The notes beneath the pieces are model-generated. The model was not told where the DNA came from. It saw only the letters and a list, made by a program, of their open reading frames with translations, and did not search any database. A stretch of DNA of 64,000 nucleotides, taken from Bacillota bacterium (GTDB lineage Bacteria; Bacillota; Clostridia; Caldicoprobacterales; Xylanivirgaceae). The position numbers were made by a program, and so were the translations under genes. Location of the stretch: positions 79,222 to 143,221 of the forward strand of contig JAMOAB010000068.1 of assembly GCA_023621995.1 (NCBI GenBank). Reading direction: 5' to 3'. Positions within the stretch are counted from its first letter, which is position 1; each line of letters begins with the position of its first letter. Positions 18,606-27,772 of the stretch are shown piece after piece.

Positions 18606-18611
18606 CATATT

Positions 18612-18687
18612 TGGTGGGGTATATAGGATTCGAACCTATGACTTCCACCACGTCAAGATGGCACTCTACCAACTGAGTTAATACCCC
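18612..18687 (-). tRNA. tRNA-Val (anticodon GAC)
   Basis: The cloverleaf can be drawn completely. The acceptor stem is GGGGTAT/ATACCCC and the discriminator A, with CCA encoded. The anticodon stem is CCATC/GGTGG with loop TTGACGT, giving anticodon GAC. The T arm contains GGTTCGAATCC. Confidence 0.95.
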
Positions 18688-18708
18688 GTATGCAATTAAT
18701 TCTATATT

Positions 18709-18737
18709 ATAATACAAAAATGTAGCTAATTTGTCAA
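18709..18737 (-). promoter_or_regulatory. Promoter of tRNA-Val
   Basis: On the minus strand TTGACA (18732-18737), a 17-base spacer and TATTAT (18709-18714), about 20 bases upstream of the tRNA. Confidence 0.8.
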
Positions 18738-18775
18738 GGGGCTTAGAACGACTCTGATTAAAATATAACAATTTT

Positions 18776-18805
18776 TTAACACATTTCATATTTTTTTGGT
18801 ATAAT
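18776..18805 (+). promoter_or_regulatory. Promoter of the rnf operon
   Basis: TTAACA (18776-18781), 18-base spacer, TATAAT (18800-18805), about 55 bases before rnfC. Confidence 0.65.
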
Positions 18806-18861
18806 AATAGACAAACTTAGTTTATAATTCGCCGCTTTTAATATGGAATGGAGGAATCCTT

Positions 18862-20202
18862 ATGGAAACATTGACATTTAAGAAAGGGGTACATCCTTCC
18901 TATAACAAGGAGTTGACTGAGGATAGACCCGTGGTTGAACTACTCCCTAAAGAGAAGGCAGTTTTTTTAATGCAACAACATACAGGTGCTATATGTCAAC
19001 CTATAGTGAAAAAGGGAGATAGAGTTTTAGCCGGTCAGATGATAGCCGATGCAGTTGCGTCAATATCTGCACCAATACATTCTAGTATCTCTGGCGTGGT
19101 ATGTGATATAACAGAAATACCATACACAATGGGAACCAGTGTACCAGCCATAATAATAGAAAATGACCATGAATATAAGCAGGCAGAACCTATGCATGAG
19201 CAGTGTAATTATTGGGAACTTTCTAGAGAAAATATAATCGATATAATTCATGAAGCAGGCATTGTAGGCATGGGCGGAGCTGCATTTCCTACCTATATAA
19301 AACTCAGCCCTTCCAATTATGAGGAAATACACTCTATTATCTTAAATGGCTGTGAATGTGAACCATATATTACTTGCGATCACAAACTTATGTTAGACGG
19401 AGCAAAAAAGATTGTAGAAGGGCTCAATATAATGTTACATCTATTTCCAAATGCAAAGGGATATATAGGTATTGAAGATAATAAGATGGATGCCATATTG
19501 GCCATGCAAGAAGCAATAGATGCTGTGGGTGTCTCAAGTAAGATTGAAGTGAAAATTTTAGAGACAAAATATCCCCAGGGCTCTGAAAAACAACTTATAT
19601 CAGCAATATTAAATAGAGAAGTTCCAACTGGTAGGTTACCTGCTGATATAGGATGTATTGTCCAAAACGTTGGTACAGCATATGCCATATATGAAGCAGT
19701 AGTAGAAGGTAAACCCCTTATATCTAGGATAGTGACAGTTACCGGAGGAGCTATATCCCATCCACAAGATTTCTTAGTAAGAGTGGGTACCTCCTTCCAG
19801 GAGCTTATCGATGCTGCAGGAGGATTTACCGAAAGACCTACTAAGATTATAAGTGGAGGGCCTATGATGGGTGTTACAATGCCAAATACTAATGTACCCA
19901 TAACCAAAGCTACAACTGCAGTTTTATGTCTTTTAAAAGAAGAGACATGTATTCCCGATGAATCTAACTGTATTAGATGCGGTAGATGTGTAAGAGCTTG
20001 TCCCATGAATCTACTTCCCCTATATCTCGATCAGTTTGGTAGACGGGGTGATATAGATCGATTCAAGAGTATAAACGGAACTAGTTGTATAGAGTGTGGT
20101 TGCTGTGCATATGTATGCCCGGCCCACCTGAGGATTGTCAATACTATTAGAAATGCCAAAAGGGAAATTAGAAATAACAATAATGTAAAGAAGGTGATAT
20201 AA
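18862..20202 (+). CDS. rnfC: Rnf complex subunit C
   Basis: The 446-aa peripheral subunit of the ferredoxin:NAD+ oxidoreductase. It has an N-terminal barrel-sandwich-like part and an NADH/FMN-binding domain with GMGGAAFPTYIKL and the NGCECEPYIT segment. Two [4Fe-4S] cluster motifs follow: CIRCGRCVRACP starting at residue 370 and CIECGCCAYVCP at 409. In the family it passes electrons between NAD(H) and the membrane subunits. GGAGGAATCCTT precedes the ATG. It is the first gene of rnfCDGEA, with zero or very short gaps between genes. Confidence 0.95.
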   Translation: METLTFKKGVHPSYNKELTEDRPVVELLPKEKAVFLMQQHTGAICQPIVKKGDRVLAGQMIADAVASISAPIHSSISGVVCDITEIPYTMGTSVPAIIIENDHEYKQAEPMHEQCNYWELSRENIIDIIHEAGIVGMGGAAFPTYIKLSPSNYEEIHSIILNGCECEPYITCDHKLMLDGAKKIVEGLNIMLHLFPNAKGYIGIEDNKMDAILAMQEAIDAVGVSSKIEVKILETKYPQGSEKQLISAILNREVPTGRLPADIGCIVQNVGTAYAIYEAVVEGKPLISRIVTVTGGAISHPQDFLVRVGTSFQELIDAAGGFTERPTKIISGGPMMGVTMPNTNVPITKATTAVLCLLKEETCIPDESNCIRCGRCVRACPMNLLPLYLDQFGRRGDIDRFKSINGTSCIECGCCAYVCPAHLRIVNTIRNAKREIRNNNNVKKVI

Positions 20203-21135
20203 ATGACTGATAATCAATTTATAGAAGCTTCGTCTCCACATATACACGAAAGTGCCTCTACGAAGGCAATTATGTTGGATGTCATCATAGCACTTATACC
20301 TGCTCTTATAGCTAGTGTAGTATTCTTCAAAATTAGGGCCCTTATTATAGTTGTTTTGTCTGTTGTATCATGTGTCCTAAGTGAGTTATTATGGCAAAAG
20401 ATATTTAGACAACAATCTACTATTGACGATTTAAGTGCCGTTGTAACTGGAATTTTACTTGCATTCACCCTTCCTCCTACGGTACCTTACTATATACCAG
20501 TGGTAGGAGGTATATTTGCAATAATAATAGTTAAACAAATCTTCGGCGGTATAGGTAAAAACTTTTTAAACCCTGCATTGGCATCTAGAGCTTTTTTAAT
20601 GGCGACATGGCCAGCTGTAATGTCGAAATGGACATTGGATGGAGTTTCAACTGCTACTCCACTTGAATTGTTAAAGGGCGCTAGCGGAAATGTCCCTCCA
20701 ATATGGCAACTTTTCATAGGATGCACAGCTGGATCTGTAGGTGAAACTTCAGCATTGGCACTTATAATAGGTGCGGTTTATCTCATATATAGAAAAATAA
20801 TCACATGGGAAATTCCTGTGGCATATGTAGGCACAGTGTTTTTATTGACACTATTATTCAATGATACAGCTACTCCTTTTATATGTGCTTCGTATCAGAT
20901 TCTTACAGGTGGCCTCCTCTTAGGTGCAATATACATGGCCACCGACTATACCACATCTCCGGTTACTAAAAAGGGTAAATATATAATGGGGATAGGATGC
21001 GGTATATTGACATGTCTTCTTAGAACAAAGGGACAAATGCCGGAAGGAGTTTGTTATTCAATACTCATAATGAATCTATTTGTACCCATGATAGAGAGAC
21101 ATACTGTTCCTAAGACATTTGGAGAGGTGAGATAA
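20203..21135 (+). CDS. rnfD: Rnf complex subunit D
   Basis: A 310-aa integral membrane subunit with about eight to nine helices. It contains the segment GVSTATPLELL; in the family the Thr before Pro (Thr152 here) carries a covalently linked FMN. LPPTVPYYIPVVGG and DYTTSPVTKKGKYIMGIGCG are also RnfD/NqrB signatures. It follows rnfC with no gap. Confidence 0.95.
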   Translation: MTDNQFIEASSPHIHESASTKAIMLDVIIALIPALIASVVFFKIRALIIVVLSVVSCVLSELLWQKIFRQQSTIDDLSAVVTGILLAFTLPPTVPYYIPVVGGIFAIIIVKQIFGGIGKNFLNPALASRAFLMATWPAVMSKWTLDGVSTATPLELLKGASGNVPPIWQLFIGCTAGSVGETSALALIIGAVYLIYRKIITWEIPVAYVGTVFLLTLLFNDTATPFICASYQILTGGLLLGAIYMATDYTTSPVTKKGKYIMGIGCGILTCLLRTKGQMPEGVCYSILIMNLFVPMIERHTVPKTFGEVR

Positions 21136-21708
21136 TTGAAAATAGATGCTAAATGGACTTTAATATTAGTTGCACTCGTAATAGTGTGTTCTATTGCCAC
21201 CGGTGGAATATATGTGGCATTGGAAGATAAAATTGCAGAAAATGATTTTGGCGATGGAGATGATATAGATATATCTACCCTACTTCCTGGGGCAACCGAT
21301 CTAAAGAAAATAGATATAGATATTCCTGAAGATGGATCTATACGTGATGTACAAGGTGCATACGAGAACAATGAGCTTAAAGGTTATCTCATAAAGACTG
21401 ATACAGAAGGAGCATATAGTACCATATCCCTTGCAGTTGCCATAACAACAGAAGGAACTATATCGGGAATAGAAGTATTGTCACATAATGAAACTGAAGG
21501 GCTTGGTGATGAAATTGCCGATGAAGAGTTTACTAATAGATTTAAGGATAAAACCGCTGATTCTCTCCTCAAACTTGTTGAAGAGGATACATCGGCAGAC
21601 GATGAAATACAAGGATTATCAGGTGCTACTATAAGTGCCCAGGCTGTTGTCGATGGTGTCAACACAGCAGTAGAATTTTATAATGAACAGCTCAAAGGAG
21701 GGAATTGA
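21136..21708 (+). CDS. rnfG: Rnf complex subunit G
   Basis: A 190-aa protein with one N-terminal membrane helix and an extracytoplasmic FMN-binding domain. The flavinylation motif is LSGATISAQAV with acceptor Thr165, modified in the family by the flavin transferase ApbE (not in this window). The start is TTG immediately after the rnfD stop, with GGAGAGGTGA just upstream. Confidence 0.93.
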   Translation: MKIDAKWTLILVALVIVCSIATGGIYVALEDKIAENDFGDGDDIDISTLLPGATDLKKIDIDIPEDGSIRDVQGAYENNELKGYLIKTDTEGAYSTISLAVAITTEGTISGIEVLSHNETEGLGDEIADEEFTNRFKDKTADSLLKLVEEDTSADDEIQGLSGATISAQAVVDGVNTAVEFYNEQLKGGN

Positions 21709-21710
21709 CT

Positions 21711-22232
21711 ATGTCTAAGAATAACGGCAAAAAAATTAGTGCTACACTATTAGCTGCTATATGTACTGGCCTTGTTGCAACCACTAGTCTAAGGACAGGA
21801 TTATCCATAGGTATAGCAGTGTCAATAGTACTAATATTGACAAACCTTATAATGAATATATTTAAAGACAGGGCACCTTCTAATATGCTCATTCTGTTTT
21901 ATATGGTACTAGTCGCATTCCTAACCAGTATTATATATATCATTACTCAGGCATATTTGCCTGAACTAATAGCTGAGCTGGGAGTCTATATGCCCATACT
22001 TATATTTAGTGTCTGTATTATAGTCCAGATAGTCTCTGGTGAAGAGAATTATTCGATAAATATAGCACTAAAGACGAGTATAGGTTTTATCCTAGCTCTA
22101 GGTGTCATAGGTATCGTACGTGAAGTTTTAGGCAAAAATTATACGGCTATGTTAGAAGCTCCAGCTGCCTTTCTGACTGCTGGAATTCTACTAGCTATTG
22201 CATCAGGTATCTTCAATAAAAAAGCAATATAA
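21711..22232 (+). CDS. rnfE: Rnf complex subunit E
   Basis: A 173-aa membrane protein with about five helices, homologous to RnfA/NqrD. It is, however, divergent from the common RnfE sequence: the usual NPTFV-type N-terminal motif is not obvious, and LAYLPELIAELGVYMP-like text stands in its place. Identification therefore rests partly on the position between G and A. ATG at 21711, after GGAGGG; an in-frame TTG at 21705 is rejected. Confidence 0.8.
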   Translation: MSKNNGKKISATLLAAICTGLVATTSLRTGLSIGIAVSIVLILTNLIMNIFKDRAPSNMLILFYMVLVAFLTSIIYIITQAYLPELIAELGVYMPILIFSVCIIVQIVSGEENYSINIALKTSIGFILALGVIGIVREVLGKNYTAMLEAPAAFLTAGILLAIASGIFNKKAI

Positions 22233-22263
22233 CTATTATTCCTAATCAGAAAGTGGTGGTAAT

Positions 22264-22833
22264 ATGAAGTTTATCTATATATTGATAGCCGCGTTCCTTT
22301 CGGAAAACTTTGTACTCTCTAAGTTGTTGGGAATATATCCTGCAATAGATGTACAGAATAGAAAGTATCCTATAGTGCAAGAAGGCATATTAGTAACAAC
22401 CGCTGTAACTATAATGACCGTTTTAAGTCATATAATATATACACTGATATTAGAACCTCTAAATATCACATATTTGGCTACCATTGTATTTGCCCTTGTT
22501 TTGTTTTTAGCTGCACAATTAACTGTTTTAATTTCTAAAAATATGGGTAACTATAATAATAGAGAGATATCTGTTGGACAGCTAGTAGTGAATTCTGTAA
22601 TATTTGCAGCTATATTTTTGAGTATTAACCAAGATCTCAATCTACTTTCCTCTATTGCCAATTCAATAGGAGCAGGTTTAGGTTATACCCTGGTCTCAAT
22701 ACTCTTAGCCGATGCAATAGATAGGATAGATGATGAAGCAGTGATAGGTGCCTTCAGAGGCGTCCCAATACAACTTATCTCTCTTGGACTTATGGCGTAT
22801 GCCTTTTGGGGGTTCAGTGGGTTAGTCCCATAA
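22264..22833 (+). CDS. rnfA: Rnf complex subunit A
   Basis: A 189-aa integral membrane protein with six helices. It has FLSENFVLSKLLGIYP near the start, in place of the usual ILVNNFVLSRFLGICPF, and RGVPIQLISLGLMAYAFWGF at the end, matching RnfA. The RnfA/RnfE pair coordinates a membrane-embedded Fe-S cluster in the family. However, the usual GICPF and AxCA-type cysteine contexts are absent here (GIYP), so cluster binding is doubtful. This should be the gene before rnfB, but no rnfB follows. Confidence 0.85.
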   Translation: MKFIYILIAAFLSENFVLSKLLGIYPAIDVQNRKYPIVQEGILVTTAVTIMTVLSHIIYTLILEPLNITYLATIVFALVLFLAAQLTVLISKNMGNYNNREISVGQLVVNSVIFAAIFLSINQDLNLLSSIANSIGAGLGYTLVSILLADAIDRIDDEAVIGAFRGVPIQLISLGLMAYAFWGFSGLVP

Positions 22834-22852
22834 GTTTTTCAATAAATAAGTA

Positions 22853-22881
22853 TTGACATAGTAACCTAAATATGGTATAAC
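22853..22881 (+). promoter_or_regulatory. Promoter of the FMN-binding lipoprotein gene
   Basis: TTGACA (22853-22858), 17-base spacer, TATAAC (22876-22881), inside the gap after rnfA. It allows the lipoprotein to be made separately from the Rnf proteins. Confidence 0.7.
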
Positions 22882-22969
22882 TATGCTCGTATCGAAAATA
22901 GGTTGTTATAAAAAAGACAATCTGTTTTCGGCAAACTATCAATATTACTTAATTTTGGAGGTATTGATC

Positions 22970-23437
22970 ATGAAAAAAGCAATAAGTATTTTACTTATCT
23001 CAATTTTCCTTGCAACTGCACTAATTGCTTGTGGAGGCGGTGGCGGTGGATATAAAGATGGTACTTATAAGGCAACATATGATGATTTTGACGAACATGG
23101 TTGGAAAGCCTATGTAGAGATAGTCATAAGTGATGGCGAGATCTCTGACGTTGACTTTGATTATGTCAATGAAGATGGAGATATAAAATCTGAAGACGAA
23201 GAATATAACGCCCTTATGAAAGAAAAATCCGGATCCTCACCTGAAGAGTTTTCTCCTGCATTAGAGCAACAATTGATCGAAAAACAAAACGTAAAGGAAA
23301 TAGACAATATAACTGGTGCAACACACTCTGTTGAGAACTTTAAAAAGTTAGCAGAAGCAGCGCTTAAAAATGCTAAATCAGGTAATACCGAAGAAGCTAT
23401 AATAAAACAAGAAACATCTGAAAGTAAGGAAGATTAA
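22970..23437 (+). CDS. FMN-binding-domain lipoprotein
   Basis: A 155-aa lipoprotein: signal peptide, lipobox LIAC (Cys21), a glycine-rich linker, then an FMN-binding (FMN_bind) domain. DGTYKATYDDFDEHGWKAYV opens the domain, and DNITGATHSVENF supplies the flavinylation motif with candidate acceptor Thr118. Related lipoproteins act as flavin electron carriers at the cell surface. ATG at 22970 follows GGAGG; the longer frame back to 22883 includes the promoter and is rejected. It lies next to rnfA and is ended by a strong terminator. Confidence 0.88.
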   Translation: MKKAISILLISIFLATALIACGGGGGGYKDGTYKATYDDFDEHGWKAYVEIVISDGEISDVDFDYVNEDGDIKSEDEEYNALMKEKSGSSPEEFSPALEQQLIEKQNVKEIDNITGATHSVENFKKLAEAALKNAKSGNTEEAIIKQETSESKED

Positions 23438-23439
23438 AT

Positions 23440-23469
23440 AAAAAAGCTGGGTTACGCCCGGCTTTTTTA
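23440..23469 (+). terminator. Terminator of the rnf/lipoprotein cluster
   Basis: AAAAAGCTGGG/CCCGGCTTTTT hairpin with a TTACG loop and a T run. The symmetric A run lets it also serve the convergent dehydrogenase gene. Confidence 0.9.
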
Positions 23470-23492
23470 TTTGCACTCTTCATCTATAGCTT

Positions 23493-24647
23493 TCATGTAA
23501 TTTCTTCTAGAAGAGATATGATATCTTCGTTGGAGAGATATACTGGATTTCCATTCATACTATTTCCCCTAGATGCCTTTGCTAATATAGGTAGCATCTT
23601 TTGATCAATATTGTAGGCTTTAAAATCAGATGGTATTTTCATATGTTTATTGAGCTTCTCTATATAATCTATTGCAGCTTGTGCCCCCTCCCTCGTGTCT
23701 TCAAAAGCTCTTCCTGTTAGTATACTTCCTATATCTGAAATTTTGTCTTCCCTAGAAACCAAATTTACTCTCATCACATGGGGCAGTAATATGGCACATG
23801 CCATTCCATGTCTGATTGGATAATAACTGCCAAGGGCAGATGCTATTCCATGGGCTGCACCCAGTCCTGAATTGGCAAGACAGACACCACTTAGAAGACT
23901 GGCAAGTGCCATATCTTCCCTTGCCTCTATATTTGCACCATCATCATATGCCTTTTTTAAGGCCCCTCCAGCTAGACGTATGCCTTCCTTTGCTATCATA
24001 TCGGTTACACGATTGGATTTTTTACTAATATATGATTCTATGAGCTGGGTAAGGGCATCCATTCCTGATATTGCCGTCTGATAAGGAGGAAGGCTAAGGG
24101 TTAAAAGTGGATCGACAATTGCTAACCTCGCAAGTAGCTTTTCGCTTCTAAAGCTCTTTTTAAAATGCATTGTCTCAGATGATATGACCGCATTCTTAGT
24201 CACCTCTGCACCCGTACCTGCTGTTGTAGGTATAGCTATGAAAGGAGCTCCATCATTTAAAAGGGATCTGCCCTCGCCCACTCCTTCCAAATAGTCCAAT
24301 ATATGACCTTCATTTGTTATAAGCCCTGCAATGGCTTTACCTGTATCAATTACACTACCACCACCCACAGCTATTACACCATTACAATTATATTTTTTCC
24401 CAATATTTACACCCTTTTCTATTATATCTATGTCAGGTTCCTTTGTAACTCCTCTATAATAATGGTATTCGATACCCTCATCTCTAAGCTGTTTTTCGAT
24501 TCTGCCTAGTACACCGGTATTTTCAAGTGAAGAGCCTCCACATACTAATAGGTAGTTATCTGCGTAGTCTTTTACAAATCTACTCAATTTAAATAGGCTC
24601 CCACTTCCGTATATAATCTTTGTCGCTGTACTAAACTCAAATTGCAT
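23493..24647 (-). CDS. Iron-containing alcohol dehydrogenase family protein
   Basis: A 384-aa group III (Fe-ADH) oxidoreductase. The NAD(P) site is VIAVGGGSVIDTGKA. The metal-site region is MDALTQLIESY, then LGAAHGIASALG and IRHGMACAILLPH. The usual DALTHAIE-type ligand histidine is Gln here, while the other Asp and two His are present. Substrate unknown (alcohols or aldehydes). ATG at 24647 after AGGGGTGA. Monocistronic, convergent with the Rnf cluster. Confidence 0.9.
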   Translation of the reverse strand: MQFEFSTATKIIYGSGSLFKLSRFVKDYADNYLLVCGGSSLENTGVLGRIEKQLRDEGIEYHYYRGVTKEPDIDIIEKGVNIGKKYNCNGVIAVGGGSVIDTGKAIAGLITNEGHILDYLEGVGEGRSLLNDGAPFIAIPTTAGTGAEVTKNAVISSETMHFKKSFRSEKLLARLAIVDPLLTLSLPPYQTAISGMDALTQLIESYISKKSNRVTDMIAKEGIRLAGGALKKAYDDGANIEAREDMALASLLSGVCLANSGLGAAHGIASALGSYYPIRHGMACAILLPHVMRVNLVSREDKISDIGSILTGRAFEDTREGAQAAIDYIEKLNKHMKIPSDFKAYNIDQKMLPILAKASRGNSMNGNPVYLSNEDIISLLEEIT

Positions 24648-24726
24648 TAAAATCACCCCTGTACAAATTGAAACTTTATTCAGAATATAAGTTTAGCATG
24701 TAAATACAAAAAAAGGAAGGGATAAT

Positions 24727-25992
24727 TCACTTGCTCGTCCTCATCCCCTCATTACCTATTATCTCTGTGGTCTCTTGCCATACTGCTTTTATCCGATTCA
24801 ATTCCGAAGCAGGCAGTTCCGAATCTATAAATTTTTCTACAGGTAAAATACTATATTGAAGTTTGCCGTCTTGCTGAAATCTTCTGACCCATGTAGGAGT
24901 GTAGACTACATCTTCAATGACGGTTTTATTATCTTTTTTAGTAAGAGTTATATTTACTATTACTCCACTGTCTCTATACTGATCTCTTTGGTTGGATATA
25001 AAATTCCCTAATGAATACGCCACAAACACTTCTCTTTCTTTACCGTTGTTGTCAACTATTCTTTTCCTTTCCATAGGTTGAATCACATGGGGGTGGCTAC
25101 CTAGTATTATATCTGCACCGGCATCAAATAGTTCATCTGCCAGGGCCCTCCTCTCGTCATCCACAGACCTAGTATATTCAATTCCCCAATGTATGCATAG
25201 TATTACAGTATCTGCTCCCTCTTCTCTTGCTCGGCGTATATCTTCTATTATTCTATCTCGATCAATATAATTTACCATGTATCTTAACTTATCTTGATCC
25301 ATAGCTACTTCCATACCGTTAGTTCCGTAGGTATAGGCAAGTATGGCTAATTTTATTCCTTTCCTGTCTATCATTAATATTTTTTTACTCTCTTCTTCAT
25401 CTCTAGCAGTACCTGTATGTAGAAGGTTATACTTGTCTAAGACATCTAAGGTGTTTATAACCCCAAAGTCTAGGGCATCTAAACTATGGTTGTTGGCAGT
25501 GGTAACCACATCAAACCCAGCCTCTTTTATTGCAGGTATGAGGGCCTCTGGTGTCTTAAAACAAGGATATCCAGAATAACCCCTTTCAGGTGTACTTATA
25601 GTGGTTTCAAGATTGCATAATGCTAAATCGCTGTTTGTTATATAACTTTTTATCTCTTGAAATACAGGCTTAAAATCATATTCTCCATCTTGTGTCAGAG
25701 CACTTTTGAATTGGGGACTATGAACCATTATATCCCCTACTGCACTTATAGTGATACTTGTAGTCCCTTCTTTTACCTCATCTGTGTCTTTATCCTTTCT
25801 CTTTACTTCGATCTCATATACATTATCTTCTTCTGATCCGGTCCTATCTAAATCTTCCCCATTTTTATGATATTCATCTTCTCCCAAAGGAGTCTTCTTC
25901 AATTCATATGGGATACAGCTGTTCAATAATAACAACATTATAGAGAGTATAGTGACCAAACACTTTTTCCTTCGATCTATGTGGATGAACAA
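24727..25992 (-). CDS. CapA-family lipoprotein (metallophosphatase fold)
   Basis: A 421-aa lipoprotein: signal segment and lipobox LNSC (Cys near 26), a charged linker to about residue 75, then the CapA/PGA_cap domain. Seen motifs are SAVGDIMVHS, CNLETTIS, TTANNHSLDA, ILCIHWGIEY, ILGSHPHVIQ and AYSLGNFISNQ. This is the calcineurin-like metal site of the family linked to poly-gamma-glutamate capsule synthesis. No capBC genes are near, so a capsule role is not supported here. TTG start at 25992 with TAGGAG 8 bases ahead. Confidence 0.87.
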   Translation of the reverse strand: MFIHIDRRKKCLVTILSIMLLLLNSCIPYELKKTPLGEDEYHKNGEDLDRTGSEEDNVYEIEVKRKDKDTDEVKEGTTSITISAVGDIMVHSPQFKSALTQDGEYDFKPVFQEIKSYITNSDLALCNLETTISTPERGYSGYPCFKTPEALIPAIKEAGFDVVTTANNHSLDALDFGVINTLDVLDKYNLLHTGTARDEEESKKILMIDRKGIKLAILAYTYGTNGMEVAMDQDKLRYMVNYIDRDRIIEDIRRAREEGADTVILCIHWGIEYTRSVDDERRALADELFDAGADIILGSHPHVIQPMERKRIVDNNGKEREVFVAYSLGNFISNQRDQYRDSGVIVNITLTKKDNKTVIEDVVYTPTWVRRFQQDGKLQYSILPVEKFIDSELPASELNRIKAVWQETTEIIGNEGMRTSK

Positions 25993-26110
25993 GACATCAA
26001 CTCCTATTCGTATACATTTGATCCACTCGCATGTATAGATAAAAATAGTATTTATATTTTTATCTTAATAGCATTCTTATATACAGACGAGTGGAGCTTC
26101 ACTTATCCCA

Positions 26111-27766
26111 TTAATAGAAACAACTTCCTCCTATAAACTCCCTTAGTATTGAGTTGTTAGGTATCTGGTCAGGCTCCAATTCTACAAAATATTTCATAAA
26201 TTTTTTGAGCCTATTCACCTCAGTATAATAGGGACTGTCATAGCTAACTTCCTCTAATAAAGGTAATATATAGGGTTTTAGTATGGCAAGTTCGTATATT
26301 AAAGCCGAATTAAACATAAAATCAGCTTGCTCTTGGAATGGGAAAATATACTTCTCTTCTCCCTTTCTCACCATAGGCCACATACTTAGGGTACCTTCTA
26401 TGGGAGTACTTCTGAATAGGTAATCCCTTACCATGCGTCTTATAAGACGTGTATCTGTAGTAGGTATTCTATTGTGATTGTCTATGTTTAATTGAGTCAA
26501 TGCGCTCACATATATTTTGTATTTATTAGATTTAGGTATCATGGCAGTTAACTTCTCATTAAGTCCGTGTATGCCTTCAACTATAATAGGCTGATCCCCA
26601 TCTAACCTTATAATGTCACCCCTAAACTGTCTAGTTCCAGTCTCAAAGTTGTAATATGGAATTTCAACCTCCTGTCCTTGTATGAGCCGAGTTAGATGCT
26701 CGTTAAATAGCTCTATATCAATTACATCTATAGATTCCATATCCCTCTTTCCATCCTCATTGAGGGGAATGTCTTCCCTATTTAAAAAATAATTATCCAT
26801 TGAAATAGATATAGGTTTTAGACCGTTCACCATGAGTTGTACCCTTAGTCGCTGTGCAAAGGTTGTCTTTCCAGACGAGGATGGACCTGCAATGAGAATT
26901 AGCCTTATTCCATCTCTATTTTCAGATATATCGTCGGCAATTTTAGCAATGGTCTTCTCCTGTTGAGCTTCACACACACGTATGAGCTCACCGCCCTTGC
27001 CCTGTATGATTGCGTTATTTAAATCAGCTGCGTTCTCTACATCTATGCGCTTACTCCACTTCTCTGACTCACGAAAAACTCTAAATAGTTTTGGCGAATC
27101 AACAAAATCTGACGTCTTATTTGGTTCATCCTTAGAAGGATATAGAAGAACTACACCCGGCAGATGGAACTGTAACTTAAAGTTTTTTAGATATCCTGTA
27201 CTAGGCACCATATAACCATATAAATAGTCATACATCCAACCACATTTATAAAGGTTTACATAGTCCTCTGGTCTAAACTTTAACATCTCAATCTTGTCAT
27301 AAAAGCCCATGTTCTTGAATATACCTTCTGCTTCATCTTTGGATACCCTAAGTCTTTCAAACGGTTCATCTTTATCTATGATTTCCCTCATCTTGTCCTC
27401 TACGCGTCTTATCTGTCGGGGGGTCATCGGAAACTCTCCATGGATTTCACAGTATAGGCCATTTCCCAATGTATGTTCTATAAACACATGACTATTTGTA
27501 AATAGTTCATGGCACGCCCTAATGAAAATGAATATAAGACTCCTTTGGTATATCCTTATCCCATCGGTCATGGATGTATCAATAAATTGAACATTGCAGC
27601 TGTCTTCTAAAGTGTAAGATAGTTCTCTAATCGAATTATTGACCTTTGCTCCCACTATTAACGCAGGCCATTTTTCTTGATATTGGTTGCTTATTTGTTC
27701 TAGTTTTATACCCTTATCAAACTCATATCTTTTATCTTCTATATTTATAATAATTTTATTGTCCAT
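26111..27766 (-). CDS. TGS-domain nucleoside (uridine-type) kinase
   Basis: A 551-aa two-part protein. Residues 1-200 resemble the TGS and editing-associated N-terminal domains of threonyl-tRNA synthetase (HELFTNSHVFIEHTLGNGLY). Residues 285-480 form a phosphoribulokinase/uridine kinase domain with Walker A AGPSSSGKTTF and SMDNYFLNREDIP. This architecture is common in Clostridia and is annotated as nucleoside kinase; its physiological substrate is uncertain. It starts 6 bases after the stop of the Lon-like gene on the same strand, so the two form an operon. Confidence 0.88.
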   Translation of the reverse strand: MDNKIIINIEDKRYEFDKGIKLEQISNQYQEKWPALIVGAKVNNSIRELSYTLEDSCNVQFIDTSMTDGIRIYQRSLIFIFIRACHELFTNSHVFIEHTLGNGLYCEIHGEFPMTPRQIRRVEDKMREIIDKDEPFERLRVSKDEAEGIFKNMGFYDKIEMLKFRPEDYVNLYKCGWMYDYLYGYMVPSTGYLKNFKLQFHLPGVVLLYPSKDEPNKTSDFVDSPKLFRVFRESEKWSKRIDVENAADLNNAIIQGKGGELIRVCEAQQEKTIAKIADDISENRDGIRLILIAGPSSSGKTTFAQRLRVQLMVNGLKPISISMDNYFLNREDIPLNEDGKRDMESIDVIDIELFNEHLTRLIQGQEVEIPYYNFETGTRQFRGDIIRLDGDQPIIVEGIHGLNEKLTAMIPKSNKYKIYVSALTQLNIDNHNRIPTTDTRLIRRMVRDYLFRSTPIEGTLSMWPMVRKGEEKYIFPFQEQADFMFNSALIYELAILKPYILPLLEEVSYDSPYYTEVNRLKKFMKYFVELEPDQIPNNSILREFIGGSCFY

Positions 27767-27772
27767 AGCAAA

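Noticed and set aside
22883..22969. An N-terminal extension of the FMN-binding lipoprotein
   Set aside because: It lies just after the promoter, lacks a ribosome-binding site and would bury the lipoprotein signal peptide.
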